NCBI GenBank assembly: GCA_030153485.1
Contig: JAGUQX010000005.1
Location: 1-64,000, forward strand
Length of the DNA stretch: 64,000 nt
Direction: 5' to 3'
From: Oscillospiraceae bacterium
GTDB lineage: Bacteria > Bacillota > Clostridia > Oscillospirales > Ruminococcaceae
In this document: positions 1-8,657 of the stretch, piece by piece
Layout of the letters: each line of letters starts with the position of its first letter
Numbering within the stretch: position 1 is the stretch's first letter
Translations under genes and position numbers: made by a program
The notes under the pieces: generated by a model
Seen by the model: the letters and a program-made list of their open reading frames with translations, nothing else
What the model was told of the DNA's origin: nothing
The model's database searches: none

Positions 1-2519
1 AGCTCATATTTTCCTGGTAGATTAGTGTCAACGCTACCTGTAATATTAATATCTTTTGTTATATCTCCATCTTCTGTATCCTCTGCCAAAACCCCCTGCA
101 GTGGATTAAATAATGTTCCTTCTAATATTGATATGTCTTCTTTTCCACTAAAAGTTGGAAAATCTCCTACATATTTTTCTTGAATTTTTAATTTTTTATC
201 AACTGCCTTAACTTTATACGAATCAATATCTAATATATTAGTTGAATTATTAAATTCATTAGTATAAGTAAATCCAATTAGATCACCATCTTTATAAACT
301 TCATATCCTAAAAAATGTTCTTCTTGGCTTTTATCAATTGATAAAATTAATTTTTTACCTGAAGCGCTTACTATTTTAGCATCTGCATTTTCTGTAAAAC
401 CGCTTCCTTTATAATGGTACACCTCTCCTGTATTCGAATACCATAATGGTACATCTAATTTTGGAAGATCTTCTAATCCATCAACTATAACATCGTTATC
501 TATAAATTTATATCTTTTAAAATGGCTTGAAACATCAATTCCAATCATTATAGATATATCTCTAACCATTCTAATATACTTGGTTTCTCTAGTTGAATTT
601 TCATCTATTTCTAATATTCCTTTTTTTGAATCATCAATATACTTTCTATTCAACTTTGTCCAAAGTCCTTGATAAAATGTTTCAAGCTGTACAAACATCA
701 ATCTTTTAACATCCTGATTCAAAGATTCAAACGTATCTGCCGATAGTATATGATCATATAACCCCGCATATACTCTAGGTTGAAGCCAGTTGGTGCCTAA
801 ATATTTTGAAGTGAATATATTTCGCGTTATATCTGTTGTTATTTCTATAATTCTTAGATTACTCTGTTCTAATTGATGCGCAACTTCATGATCTACTACA
901 CTATGATTCCAATCTGAAGAATACTCTATATCTTGAAGATATATTCGAGAACTATTCGCATCATAAGGATAAATTGTACGACCTAATGCTCCCCAAGCTA
1001 CATTCTGCCAATGTGCCCCCATAGATAAATGAGTTTTCATATATGGAAGATCCTCTTTTTGTATACCAAAAAAATCTAGCGATCTTTTTATCTGTCTATC
1101 CCAATAATAAGCATTTTTATCAACATCTACACCACCCTCGATATAAGCTCTATATCCTGTAGACGCTAGATCATTTATCACAGCATGATCTGTATCAATC
1201 TCCATTATATCAACTGTTGTTGGATCCTTATCCATAAGATCTTTATAGGCTATTAAATTTTCTAAAAATTTTTCTTTCCCAACAGACTCTTTATATAATG
1301 GATATTTATCTCCACCTTGAATACGTATATTAATAGGATTATAAACATCGGTTTTAAAGGTATATTCTATATAAACCGGTCCCCCTGGATTCCCTTTAAT
1401 CCCTAAGCTACCACCATCTAGAACAGGAACAGTTATCTTATTATATCCTCTATATAACTTCTGATTTTGACACCAAGATGAATCTGAAGTATCAAAATCA
1501 GGAGTTTGTTGAGTAAAAACAATTTCTGGCATACCCTCAACGCTATCTGATGCAGATACAAAAACATAAATTTCTGTTCTAGGTTTAGCAACAATACCTG
1601 TTGTCTGAAAATCATTAGAAAAGATTAGTCCCATTTTTTTATTATAAGATTCTTTATTTCCATCTGACCTAATATTCACAACATCCTCTTTATAAAAATC
1701 AGGATCATTAACTAAATGTTCCGCTATATCTAAATATGTAAAATATTCTTTTTTATCATACCCTTGCCATTCAAACTCAAAGTCTGGATACGCTTCTACC
1801 ATAGCCCTCTTATCATTAATATCTTGTAGTGTTAGATCTTTTTTATTTAACTCAGAAAAAGTTGTATCAGAAAACCAATTAACAATTTCCTCAAAAGGAT
1901 CTAATGTATAAAAATTTATCTCATATGCACTAGCTTTATTCCCACGAACAGAATCATAAACTATTTTAACTCTCTTTGCCTCAAATTCTTCAAAAGAATA
2001 TTTAACTACTCTAGCCGAATCAACCTGGGCGTTCCCTTGAGCCATTAATTCAAAATTATCCCCTGTATCTTCTTTAGATCCATAAATAGACAATCTTAAA
2101 GGTTCCCCTGTAGAATAGGCTTGTCTATCATATATAATATATTTTACAATCTCTAACTGTTCAAAAGTTACAATAACTTCATTTTTAAAATCTACAGTAT
2201 TTTCTTTTTCACTAATCCATTGCCAATTTCTCTCTCCGTCAAAGGCATCTTCTATATGGCCTCCACCATTATTTTCAAATGATTTTAATTTAAGTTTATA
2301 TAAAGAAGCTGCATCCCAATCGATAAAAGATGATCCAGTTCCAGTTAATCTTAAACTTCTTCTTAGAGTATCCTCGATATCTAATTTATTATCAGAATAT
2401 GACGATATATCTTTTTTATCTGTAAATTTTAGCGTGTTAGCCATAGCTAATGTTGTATCTGTTAAAGTGCTGAAAATCACTAAAATTAACATGATACTAC
2501 TTATAAACCTTTTTTTCAT
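1..2519 (-). CDS. Secreted M60/enhancin-like metalloprotease (partial, 3' end outside window)
   Basis: The frame is open from the ATG at 2519 to the window edge, giving at least 839 residues; the C-terminus is missing. It starts with a signal peptide (KKR then a hydrophobic stretch to about residue 27). Residues about 75-200 resemble an F5/8 type C (discoidin) carbohydrate-binding domain. A zinc-protease motif HEVAHQLE is followed by an I-T-T-D-I-T-R-N-I segment, the arrangement of peptidase family M60, whose members cleave glycoproteins such as mucins. The last visible part, with E-D-T-E-D-G-D-I-T, looks like a DUF5011/Ig-like domain of the kind that repeats in cell-surface proteins. An AGGAAGAAGGA ribosome site precedes the ATG. 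The M60 assignment rests on the motif and its spacing. Role (host glycoprotein degradation) is inferred from the family. Confidence 0.75.
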   Translation of the reverse strand, partial: MKKRFISSIMLILVIFSTLTDTTLAMANTLKFTDKKDISSYSDNKLDIEDTLRRSLRLTGTGSSFIDWDAASLYKLKLKSFENNGGGHIEDAFDGERNWQWISEKENTVDFKNEVIVTFEQLEIVKYIIYDRQAYSTGEPLRLSIYGSKEDTGDNFELMAQGNAQVDSARVVKYSFEEFEAKRVKIVYDSVRGNKASAYEINFYTLDPFEEIVNWFSDTTFSELNKKDLTLQDINDKRAMVEAYPDFEFEWQGYDKKEYFTYLDIAEHLVNDPDFYKEDVVNIRSDGNKESYNKKMGLIFSNDFQTTGIVAKPRTEIYVFVSASDSVEGMPEIVFTQQTPDFDTSDSSWCQNQKLYRGYNKITVPVLDGGSLGIKGNPGGPVYIEYTFKTDVYNPINIRIQGGDKYPLYKESVGKEKFLENLIAYKDLMDKDPTTVDIMEIDTDHAVINDLASTGYRAYIEGGVDVDKNAYYWDRQIKRSLDFFGIQKEDLPYMKTHLSMGAHWQNVAWGALGRTIYPYDANSSRIYLQDIEYSSDWNHSVVDHEVAHQLEQSNLRIIEITTDITRNIFTSKYLGTNWLQPRVYAGLYDHILSADTFESLNQDVKRLMFVQLETFYQGLWTKLNRKYIDDSKKGILEIDENSTRETKYIRMVRDISIMIGIDVSSHFKRYKFIDNDVIVDGLEDLPKLDVPLWYSNTGEVYHYKGSGFTENADAKIVSASGKKLILSIDKSQEEHFLGYEVYKDGDLIGFTYTNEFNNSTNILDIDSYKVKAVDKKLKIQEKYVGDFPTFSGKEDISILEGTLFNPLQGVLAEDTEDGDITKDINITGSVDTNLPGKYE

Positions 2520-2739
2520 GCTATTCCTTCTTCCTGTCAAAATAAAAATATATTATGATTAATTGATTAATTATAATATATTTTTTTATCTTTGACAAAT
2601 TTAAACAATATTATTAAATAAAATATGTTATTTTTTTGATAACACAACCAATAATTATATATATTTTAACATAAATATTATACACTCAAATAAAATTTAA
2701 GACTATAATATCTACGTATTTAATAGAACAAAAAATATA

Positions 2740-3006
2740 TCAAAATGAATTAAATTCTTTAGTAGATTCTAGAAAAGACTTTTCTGCCTTAATAACCCAT
2801 TTCCCTTTAGCAGAAGTTGAAAAATTATTTGTATATGATTTAATATTACTATTTAATTCTTGAATAGTTTTTATTTTATTTTTTTCTAACTTATTCTTTA
2901 TATTTTCAGATTTATTATAGCTTGAACTAGCAGTATATTTAGAAATAATCATTTTTTCTAAATTTTTTTGGATATCATCTAATTTTTCTTTTACAAAATC
3001 AACCAT
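2740..3006 (-). CDS. Small helical protein, probable type VII secretion partner
   Basis: An 88-residue, Lys/Glu/Ser-rich, almost certainly all-helical protein with no membrane segment or signal peptide. It is last in a tight four-gene block; a GGAGGTC site lies 5 bases before the ATG and inside the end of the previous gene. Its size and composition resemble the small WXG100-like or YwqI/TlaA-type proteins that pair with the helical domain of LXG-class type VII effectors. I see no clear WXG motif. The partner role is inferred from the gene next door. Confidence 0.5.
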   Translation of the reverse strand: MVDFVKEKLDDIQKNLEKMIISKYTASSSYNKSENIKNKLEKNKIKTIQELNSNIKSYTNNFSTSAKGKWVIKAEKSFLESTKEFNSF

Positions 3007-3354
3007 TTAAAGACCTCCATTATTTCTTAAACTAAATAGCTCTCCTTCATAATCACTAAGTTGATCATTATACTCAATTTGATTTTCTTCCAATTTGTAT
3101 TCTAATAAACTTAATTCTTTCTTTACAACCAATTCTCCATCTTGCTTTGCTTGATCAATTAATCTATAAATAGAAGAAATTTCCATCTCTTCACTATCCG
3201 AATTATATCGTATACATTCAGCTATTTCATCTAAACGACGATTAAAATCTCGTCCTTCACCTCTAACTAGGTCTATTTCTTTTTCAATATGTTTTTTATT
3301 ATCAAAATATTTTTTTTCTGATATTTCTATTTTTTGTCTAATTTGCTTTTCCAT
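3007..3354 (-). CDS. Coiled-coil small protein, probable type VII secretion partner (YwqH/DUF5082-like)
   Basis: A 115-residue charged coiled-coil protein. The ATG at 3354 overlaps the TGA of the lipase gene (TGATG), with AGAGG six bases upstream; a GTG one codon earlier is less well spaced. The sequence is two long amphipathic helices (about 1-45 and 60-112) with a short break. Proteins of this size and form (DUF5082/YwqH, TlaA-like) sit beside LXG-type toxins and bind their helical targeting domain. It is followed without a gap by the 88-residue gene. Function is inferred from context. Confidence 0.5.
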   Translation of the reverse strand: MEKQIRQKIEISEKKYFDNKKHIEKEIDLVRGEGRDFNRRLDEIAECIRYNSDSEEMEISSIYRLIDQAKQDGELVVKKELSLLEYKLEENQIEYNDQLSDYEGELFSLRNNGGL

Positions 3355-4649
3355 CACATACCTCTTAACTGTCTTGCCAAATCTTGGTCGGTAGATAGTT
3401 GGGTCTCAATAGCATCATTAATATTTTTAATAAAATCATTATATTTTTCTTGAATTGCATGAAGTTTTTTTAAGATTTTTTCATACTTTCCAACAGGTTT
3501 TGTTAAAAGAGTATCATTTGTAACATTACCTTTTTCTAATGATTCTAATACCTCGTTATATGAAAGTTTCGATCCGATATTAGAGGCTTTTGAAATAGTA
3601 TCCTTCCATAATTGATTAGATTTTTCAATGGATTGTCTATACATAGTCTGCAAGTTATAAATATCCATTTCAATAGTTCCTTTAATTCCTTTGGTTAAAA
3701 TAATAGCTTCTGATGCATCTAAAAAGATTTCTTGAGAGGAAGATAAACTTCCATTATTATTTTGCAAAAATTTATTTTTAATATCAAACAATTTCTTTAA
3801 TTCTTGACCAGTAACTATCTGTGACATTTCTAACCCTCTAATAGTTCCCAATTTTGTATGTTTTAACAGATGTGAATTAATAAATTCTTGTTCTTTTTCT
3901 CCTAAAAATCCACTTATTCCATGATCTTTATTATTATCAATAACATATCTATCACCTGTATAAAATGATTTGAAAAAATCTGCCCAACCTGTTAACTGAT
4001 CTTTATTGGATACGAAATGAATAATATCACCTTTATAATTAAAAAAGTCTTTCTTCATCTCATAACTAGAATTAAATCTGTCCTTAATATTAACATTTCC
4101 TGTAAAACTATTCATATAATATAAAATATCATTGGTAATTGGGGCAGGGTTATATGTAACAATAGCTGGGATATTATGCTCAACCCCTAATACTACCGCA
4201 TCTCTTCCCCCTTTTGAATGTCCTGTAATTGCTTCAATAGGATACTTTTTTTTTAAATTTGATATAAACTTATTTCCTTGCGAAAAATATTCATCAGCGC
4301 CTGTTGGTCCATTTAAAACAATGGATATATCAGCTACTAAATCTTTTGAACTTTGAAATATACCATTATCAAAATTTGTCCCCGCCATACCTACTGTCAC
4401 CATACCTGTATCTGTGTTTTTAAAAGCAACTCCACTTAAACTTGTTTTTTTATCATAAAATGCATCTACTATTTTTAAATTTGGGGGAAATATTCCTTCT
4501 GATTGAAAATATTCTAACTGAATATCAATATCATCTATCGACAACCCACTATGCAGTCCGTTTTCAATTTCATAAGAAATAGCGGAAATAGCACTAGTCA
4601 TCTCGCTATCTTTTTTAAATCCTTTATTATCTAATTCATATCCGCTCAT
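3354..4649 (-). CDS. Lipase-domain toxin with C-terminal helical domain (type VII TslA-like)
   Basis: A 431-residue protein with an N-terminal alpha/beta hydrolase: nucleophile elbow GHSKGG at residues 143-148 (Ser145), preceded by a V-G-M-A-G-T strand typical of Mbeg1/DUF2974-like lipases. Residues about 260-431 are long charged helices, comparable to an LXG-type targeting domain placed at the C-terminus instead of the N-terminus. There is no signal peptide. That reverse order (lipase first, helical targeting domain last), a lipoprotein gene immediately upstream and two small helical partners downstream match the gene set described for the Staphylococcus aureus TslA lipase toxin. ATGA overlap with the lipoprotein gene indicates translational coupling. 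No type VII core gene (EssC and others) lies in this window. Confidence 0.6.
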   Translation of the reverse strand: MSGYELDNKGFKKDSEMTSAISAISYEIENGLHSGLSIDDIDIQLEYFQSEGIFPPNLKIVDAFYDKKTSLSGVAFKNTDTGMVTVGMAGTNFDNGIFQSSKDLVADISIVLNGPTGADEYFSQGNKFISNLKKKYPIEAITGHSKGGRDAVVLGVEHNIPAIVTYNPAPITNDILYYMNSFTGNVNIKDRFNSSYEMKKDFFNYKGDIIHFVSNKDQLTGWADFFKSFYTGDRYVIDNNKDHGISGFLGEKEQEFINSHLLKHTKLGTIRGLEMSQIVTGQELKKLFDIKNKFLQNNNGSLSSSQEIFLDASEAIILTKGIKGTIEMDIYNLQTMYRQSIEKSNQLWKDTISKASNIGSKLSYNEVLESLEKGNVTNDTLLTKPVGKYEKILKKLHAIQEKYNDFIKNINDAIETQLSTDQDLARQLRGM

Positions 4650-5407
4650 CTCTTATCCTCCTCCTCCTTAGAAGATTGATAAGCAATAGAATCAGTGAAA
4701 AACATAGGCATATCTTTATCAAATGTAAATCTAATATTCTTATATCCTAAATAACTACCCTCTAGATCTCCCCGCCCCTTTAATAAAAAAGTTGTTTCTT
4801 TCTCCATAGGGATATTATATCGTTTTTTTAGATTTTTTACATTTTCATCATTGTTATCAAGTTGATACTCTAATGAATACATCGGAACTTCAGGATTATA
4901 CATTTGATGAATATTTTTATATTTATCCAGATTATCAAATTGTCCATATTGCACAAAAAATTCAAAATTTTCTATTTTTTCTTTTAACACATTATCAGAA
5001 ATATCATCAACGAGTTGAAAACTTTCGTTATTATATATAACGGGATATTTTTTTTCATTTACATCTGGAACTTTGGTTTCTTTTATATAATAATATCCTT
5101 CTGCACTGTTGGTATTACGATTCATCCATAATATCATCCCTTCGCTAATAATAGGAAAGCCTTCTTTTTCCCTAATCGACATACTGGAATGTAGGAACCA
5201 TGTCCCTTTATCATCTTTTTTAAACGATTCATCTCGATACCCTTCCATGTCATAAAAATCTGTTATTTTTTTTGTAGGATATAAGTCTAATACCTTATTA
5301 AAACTTTTTTCTACCTCCTGCTTTTTACTAATTTTACAACCACTTAATCCATTTAACATAAATATCATCCCTGCCAATCCTAGAACCATTATTTTTTTTA
5401 TCACCAA
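4646..5407 (-). CDS. Lipoprotein, candidate immunity protein for the adjacent lipase
   Basis: A 253-residue lipoprotein: a short basic N-terminus, a hydrophobic stretch and a lipobox L-S-G-C (Cys24) predict attachment to the outer face of the cytoplasmic membrane. GTG at 5407 lies 8 bases after AGGAGG. The mature part is acidic/aromatic and I recognise no domain. The stop overlaps the lipase start by four bases, so production of the two is coupled. By analogy with TilA, the lipoprotein that protects S. aureus from TslA, it may neutralise the lipase; this is inference from position and topology. Confidence 0.55.
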   Translation of the reverse strand: MVIKKIMVLGLAGMIFMLNGLSGCKISKKQEVEKSFNKVLDLYPTKKITDFYDMEGYRDESFKKDDKGTWFLHSSMSIREKEGFPIISEGMILWMNRNTNSAEGYYYIKETKVPDVNEKKYPVIYNNESFQLVDDISDNVLKEKIENFEFFVQYGQFDNLDKYKNIHQMYNPEVPMYSLEYQLDNNDENVKNLKKRYNIPMEKETTFLLKGRGDLEGSYLGYKNIRFTFDKDMPMFFTDSIAYQSSKEEEDKR

Positions 5408-5504
5408 AGTTTCCTCCTATGATTCTATTTTATTTATATTAACTCAAAAGCATATTATTATATTGAAACTTCTTGTTAGGTTTTATTAGACAATAAACAA
5501 GTAA

Positions 5505-6863
5505 TTATTTATGTGTAATAAATATTACACACTCTACATGTTTGGTTCTTGGAAACATATCTACAGGGAAAACGCTTTCTAATTTATATCCTCCGTCAAA
5601 TAATAATTTTATATCTCTAGATGCTGTAGAAGGATTACAAGAAACCATTATGATTTTTTTAGGCAATATCTCCAATATAGACTTTATACATTCTAAAGAA
5701 CACCCTTTACGCGGTGGATCCAATAAAATAACTTCTATATCTTCCCCAGATTTTTTTAGGCTAGCTAAAACTTCATCTACATCACCCAATATAAATTCTA
5801 TATTTTTTATGCCATTATTTTTTTTATTTTCTATTGCATCTAAAACAGATCTTTCAACAATCTCTACACCTATAACCTTTTTAACTTTATCAGCTATAGA
5901 AAGTCCAATAGTTCCTGTTCCAGAATACAGATCTATAACTGTATCTGTCTTTTGTATAAACCCACTATCTCTAATTATATTATATAAATTCTCTGCTTGT
6001 CCTCTATTAACTTGATAAAAAGATTCTGGCGATAATTTTATATCTATTCCACAAATTTTATCATTTATATAATCTTCTCCATATAATTTTATAAATTTAT
6101 CTCCTAATATGATGTTCGTGTTTTTTTTGTTTATATTAATAAAAACACTAGATATATCTTTAAATTCTTTACAAAGTTGATCTACTAAGATTTCTATATT
6201 TTCAAATTTTTCAACCAAAACGATACAAACCATTATTTGATTAGTTTTTTCTCCATACCGTATATAAACATTTCTAACGGTTCCTTTTAAAGTAACCTCA
6301 TTATAGATAGGAACATTATTTTTTCTACAAAATTCCACTATTAAAAATAAAATTTTATTAAATATATTAGGAACAAGTTTACATCCATATTCTTCTATTA
6401 TTTCATGACTTCTAACCTTATATAGCCCTGATATAACATCTCCAGTTTTAGAAATACCCATAGGAAATTGAGATTTATTTCTATATCCATCAACATTTTC
6501 CCCACCTAAGACAGGGTTTACACTAATTTCTATACCCGATATTTTTTTTAGCTGATTCTCTATATGATCTTTTTTTATTTGAAGTTCATAGTCATATTCT
6601 ATATGCCTAAACTTACATCCTCCGCAAAAGGTAAAACTTTTACAGTCTTTGTCTATTCTGTATTTTGAAGGTTTGTGTATCTTCTCTATCCTTCCATATC
6701 CATAATTTTTTAAAACTTTTGTTATCTTTATGTTTAAAGAATCACCGCAAACACCCTCTTTTACAAATATAACAAATCCGTCTATCTTACAAATTCCATC
6801 TCCATCTATCGTTGTTTCTATTATTTCAACATCAAAGTTTTGGTTTTTTAAAATATCTACCAT
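5505..6863 (-). CDS. rlmD: 23S rRNA (uracil-5-)-methyltransferase, RlmD/RlmCD type
   Basis: A 452-residue TrmA/RumA family enzyme that makes m5U in 23S rRNA using S-adenosylmethionine. An N-terminal TRAM RNA-binding domain (about 1-60) is followed by the iron-sulphur cluster cysteines C74, C80 and C83 (in C-K-S-F-T-F-C-G-G-C) with a further Cys in E-Y-G-C-K. The SAM domain has D-L-Y-S-G-T-G, then D-P-P-R-K-G-C and the catalytic S-C-N-P-S-T near residue 405. Length and motif order are normal. GGGAG lies upstream of the ATG. Low-GC bacteria often have two or three paralogues with different target uridines (RlmCD, TrmFO-independent enzymes), so the exact target is uncertain. Confidence 0.85.
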   Translation of the reverse strand: MVDILKNQNFDVEIIETTIDGDGICKIDGFVIFVKEGVCGDSLNIKITKVLKNYGYGRIEKIHKPSKYRIDKDCKSFTFCGGCKFRHIEYDYELQIKKDHIENQLKKISGIEISVNPVLGGENVDGYRNKSQFPMGISKTGDVISGLYKVRSHEIIEEYGCKLVPNIFNKILFLIVEFCRKNNVPIYNEVTLKGTVRNVYIRYGEKTNQIMVCIVLVEKFENIEILVDQLCKEFKDISSVFININKKNTNIILGDKFIKLYGEDYINDKICGIDIKLSPESFYQVNRGQAENLYNIIRDSGFIQKTDTVIDLYSGTGTIGLSIADKVKKVIGVEIVERSVLDAIENKKNNGIKNIEFILGDVDEVLASLKKSGEDIEVILLDPPRKGCSLECIKSILEILPKKIIMVSCNPSTASRDIKLLFDGGYKLESVFPVDMFPRTKHVECVIFITHK

Positions 6864-6925
6864 AATATATAATAACTCCCTATTTCGTATTTATATACTA
6901 TTATACAACAATATTGAAATACAAA

Positions 6926-6955
6926 ATAGGACAAGATTTAAAAATCTTGTCCTAT
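6926..6955 (-). terminator. Bidirectional hairpin terminator
   Basis: Perfect dyad: ATAGGACAAGATTT and its complement separated by one to two bases. It lies just after the stop of the 97-residue gene on the minus strand and near the 5' side of rlmD. Confidence 0.6.
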
Positions 6956-6963
6956 CAAATTAT

Positions 6964-7257
6964 CTATACAAAAAGGATTGTTGATAATCCATAATTTTTT
7001 AATATTTCTTTATCATTATCTAATGCAGGCTTCCATCCAGTATTTACTAATCTTTTTATGTACAATTTATTATAAAAGAAAGGAAATATAATCCAAAATA
7101 AACCCATAGTAACAATTGATAATAAAATTGATATGAAAAAATGTTTCAAGTCTCCTCTAACTAAAGGGACTACACCCCCAAAAAACAACATTGTCCAACT
7201 AAACCCTAATTTAAATTGCTTTATATCCAGATGCGGACTTTTTAATTTTACTTTCAT
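6964..7257 (-). CDS. Small membrane protein, DUF2628/HrgC-like
   Basis: 97 residues. Positions about 18-35 contain G-F-S-W-T-x-L-F-F-G-x-x-V-P-L-x-R-G-D, followed by a hydrophobic segment of about 25 residues (42-68), so it is probably an integral membrane protein with two short hydrophobic passes. The G-F-S-W-T...R-G-D core is shared with the gene at 62568-62816, so the two are paralogues. The family is recognised from small host-interaction and hypothetical proteins but has no settled role. AGGAGG lies before the ATG. Confidence 0.6.
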   Translation of the reverse strand: MKVKLKSPHLDIKQFKLGFSWTMLFFGGVVPLVRGDLKHFFISILLSIVTMGLFWIIFPFFYNKLYIKRLVNTGWKPALDNDKEILKNYGLSTILFV

Positions 7258-7558
7258 AATAAATCCTCCTGTCTGTTAGTTATTATATTATAAATATTGC
7301 AATATCTCAATTACATAAAAAATACAATAACAACACTAAAAGTCACTTTTTTAACACAAATTGATTAAAATTTATATATATACCCAATTATGTATCTATA
7401 TATATGCATTTAATAAAATAACTTACACAAAATTTGTATAATTTATAAAACCCTATTTTGTTATATATAATAACATGGTATCATGTATAATATTGTCTAA
7501 TTATAGCAATATAAAAAGATTTTATAAATTATACATATAAATATTTAAGAAGGTGCTT
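7258..7558. other. Intergenic region upstream of hydE
   Basis: About 300 bases, very AT-rich, between the divergent small membrane protein gene and hydE. It must carry both promoters. I see -10-like TATAAT at 7437-7442 and 7486-7491 but no convincing -35 at the right distance, and no riboswitch-like structure. Confidence 0.4.
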
Positions 7559-8629
7559 ATGAATATAGTTAATTTAATAGACAGCTTATATAAAAATAAT
7601 AATCTTCCTTATGAGGACCTGGTTTATATACTTGATAATATGACTTTAGAAGAGCGAGAATATCTAATAAAAAAATCAAACGATACTAGAATGAAAACAT
7701 ATGGAGATAAAGTATATCTACGTGGACTTATAGAATTTACAAATTATTGTAAAAAAGACTGTCTTTATTGTGGAATAAGATGTAGCAATAAAAATGCTGA
7801 TAGATATCGATTAACAATGGATGATATTTTAGAATGTGTAGAAATGGGGGATAACCTAGGATATAAAACCTATGTTCTTCAAGGAGGGGAAGACCCTTTC
7901 TTTTCTGATGATAAAATGGTAGAAATTATTACCATGATAAAAGATAAATATCCAAAAAATGCTATAACACTATCTTTAGGAGAAAGAAGTTATAAATCTT
8001 ATAAAAAAATGTTTGACGCTGGCGCTGATAGATATCTTCTTAGACATGAAACAGCAAACAAACAACTATATTCTGAATTGCATCCTGGAGAAATATTTGA
8101 CTCTAGAAAAAAATGTTTAGAAAATTTACGAGAAATAGGTTTTCAAATAGGTGCTGGATTTATGGTTGGTCTGCCTAATCAAACCAATGAACATCTTGCT
8201 GAAGATCTTAGATTTGTTAAAGATCTTCATCCTCATATGTGCGGAATTGGTCCTTTTATTCCTCACACTGACACACCTTTAAAAGAATATACTGGTGGGA
8301 CAGTCGAAAAAACAGTAACTATGATGGCGTTGGTTCGTCTTCTTCTACCCGATGTCCTTCTTCCTTCTACAACAGCTTTAGGAAGCATTGATCCTACAGG
8401 ACGAGAAAAGGGTATACAAGCAGGAGGAAATGTGGTTATGCCAAACCTCTCCCCTACTAGGGTTCGTGAAAAATATTCTTTATATGATGGAAAAATCTGT
8501 ACAGGAGACGAAGCGGCAGAATGCCGTGTTTGTATAGAGCGTCGTATTAATAAATCTGGATTTTCTGTAGAGGTTACACGTGGTGATAATATTTCATGGG
8601 CTAAAGAAAATATAAATAAGATTAACTAA
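7559..8629 (+). CDS. hydE: [FeFe]-hydrogenase maturase HydE (radical SAM)
   Basis: A 356-residue radical SAM enzyme that acts with HydG and HydF to build the 2Fe subcluster of [FeFe]-hydrogenase. The SAM cluster motif is C64-K-K-D-C68-L-Y-C71; a second cysteine group follows in G-I-R-C-S. The order hydE-hydG-hydF with short gaps makes the assignment firm. A GTG at 7553 would extend it by two codons but overlaps the AAGAAGG ribosome site, so the ATG at 7559 is the better start. No hydrogenase structural gene is in the window. Confidence 0.93.
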   Translation: MNIVNLIDSLYKNNNLPYEDLVYILDNMTLEEREYLIKKSNDTRMKTYGDKVYLRGLIEFTNYCKKDCLYCGIRCSNKNADRYRLTMDDILECVEMGDNLGYKTYVLQGGEDPFFSDDKMVEIITMIKDKYPKNAITLSLGERSYKSYKKMFDAGADRYLLRHETANKQLYSELHPGEIFDSRKKCLENLREIGFQIGAGFMVGLPNQTNEHLAEDLRFVKDLHPHMCGIGPFIPHTDTPLKEYTGGTVEKTVTMMALVRLLLPDVLLPSTTALGSIDPTGREKGIQAGGNVVMPNLSPTRVREKYSLYDGKICTGDEAAECRVCIERRINKSGFSVEVTRGDNISWAKENINKIN

Positions 8630-8657
8630 TACTATATTAAATATAGGAGACTTAAAG

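Noticed and set aside
4132..4356. Plus-strand ORF inside the lipase gene
   Set aside because: It is an antisense shadow of a clear coding frame with no ribosome site.
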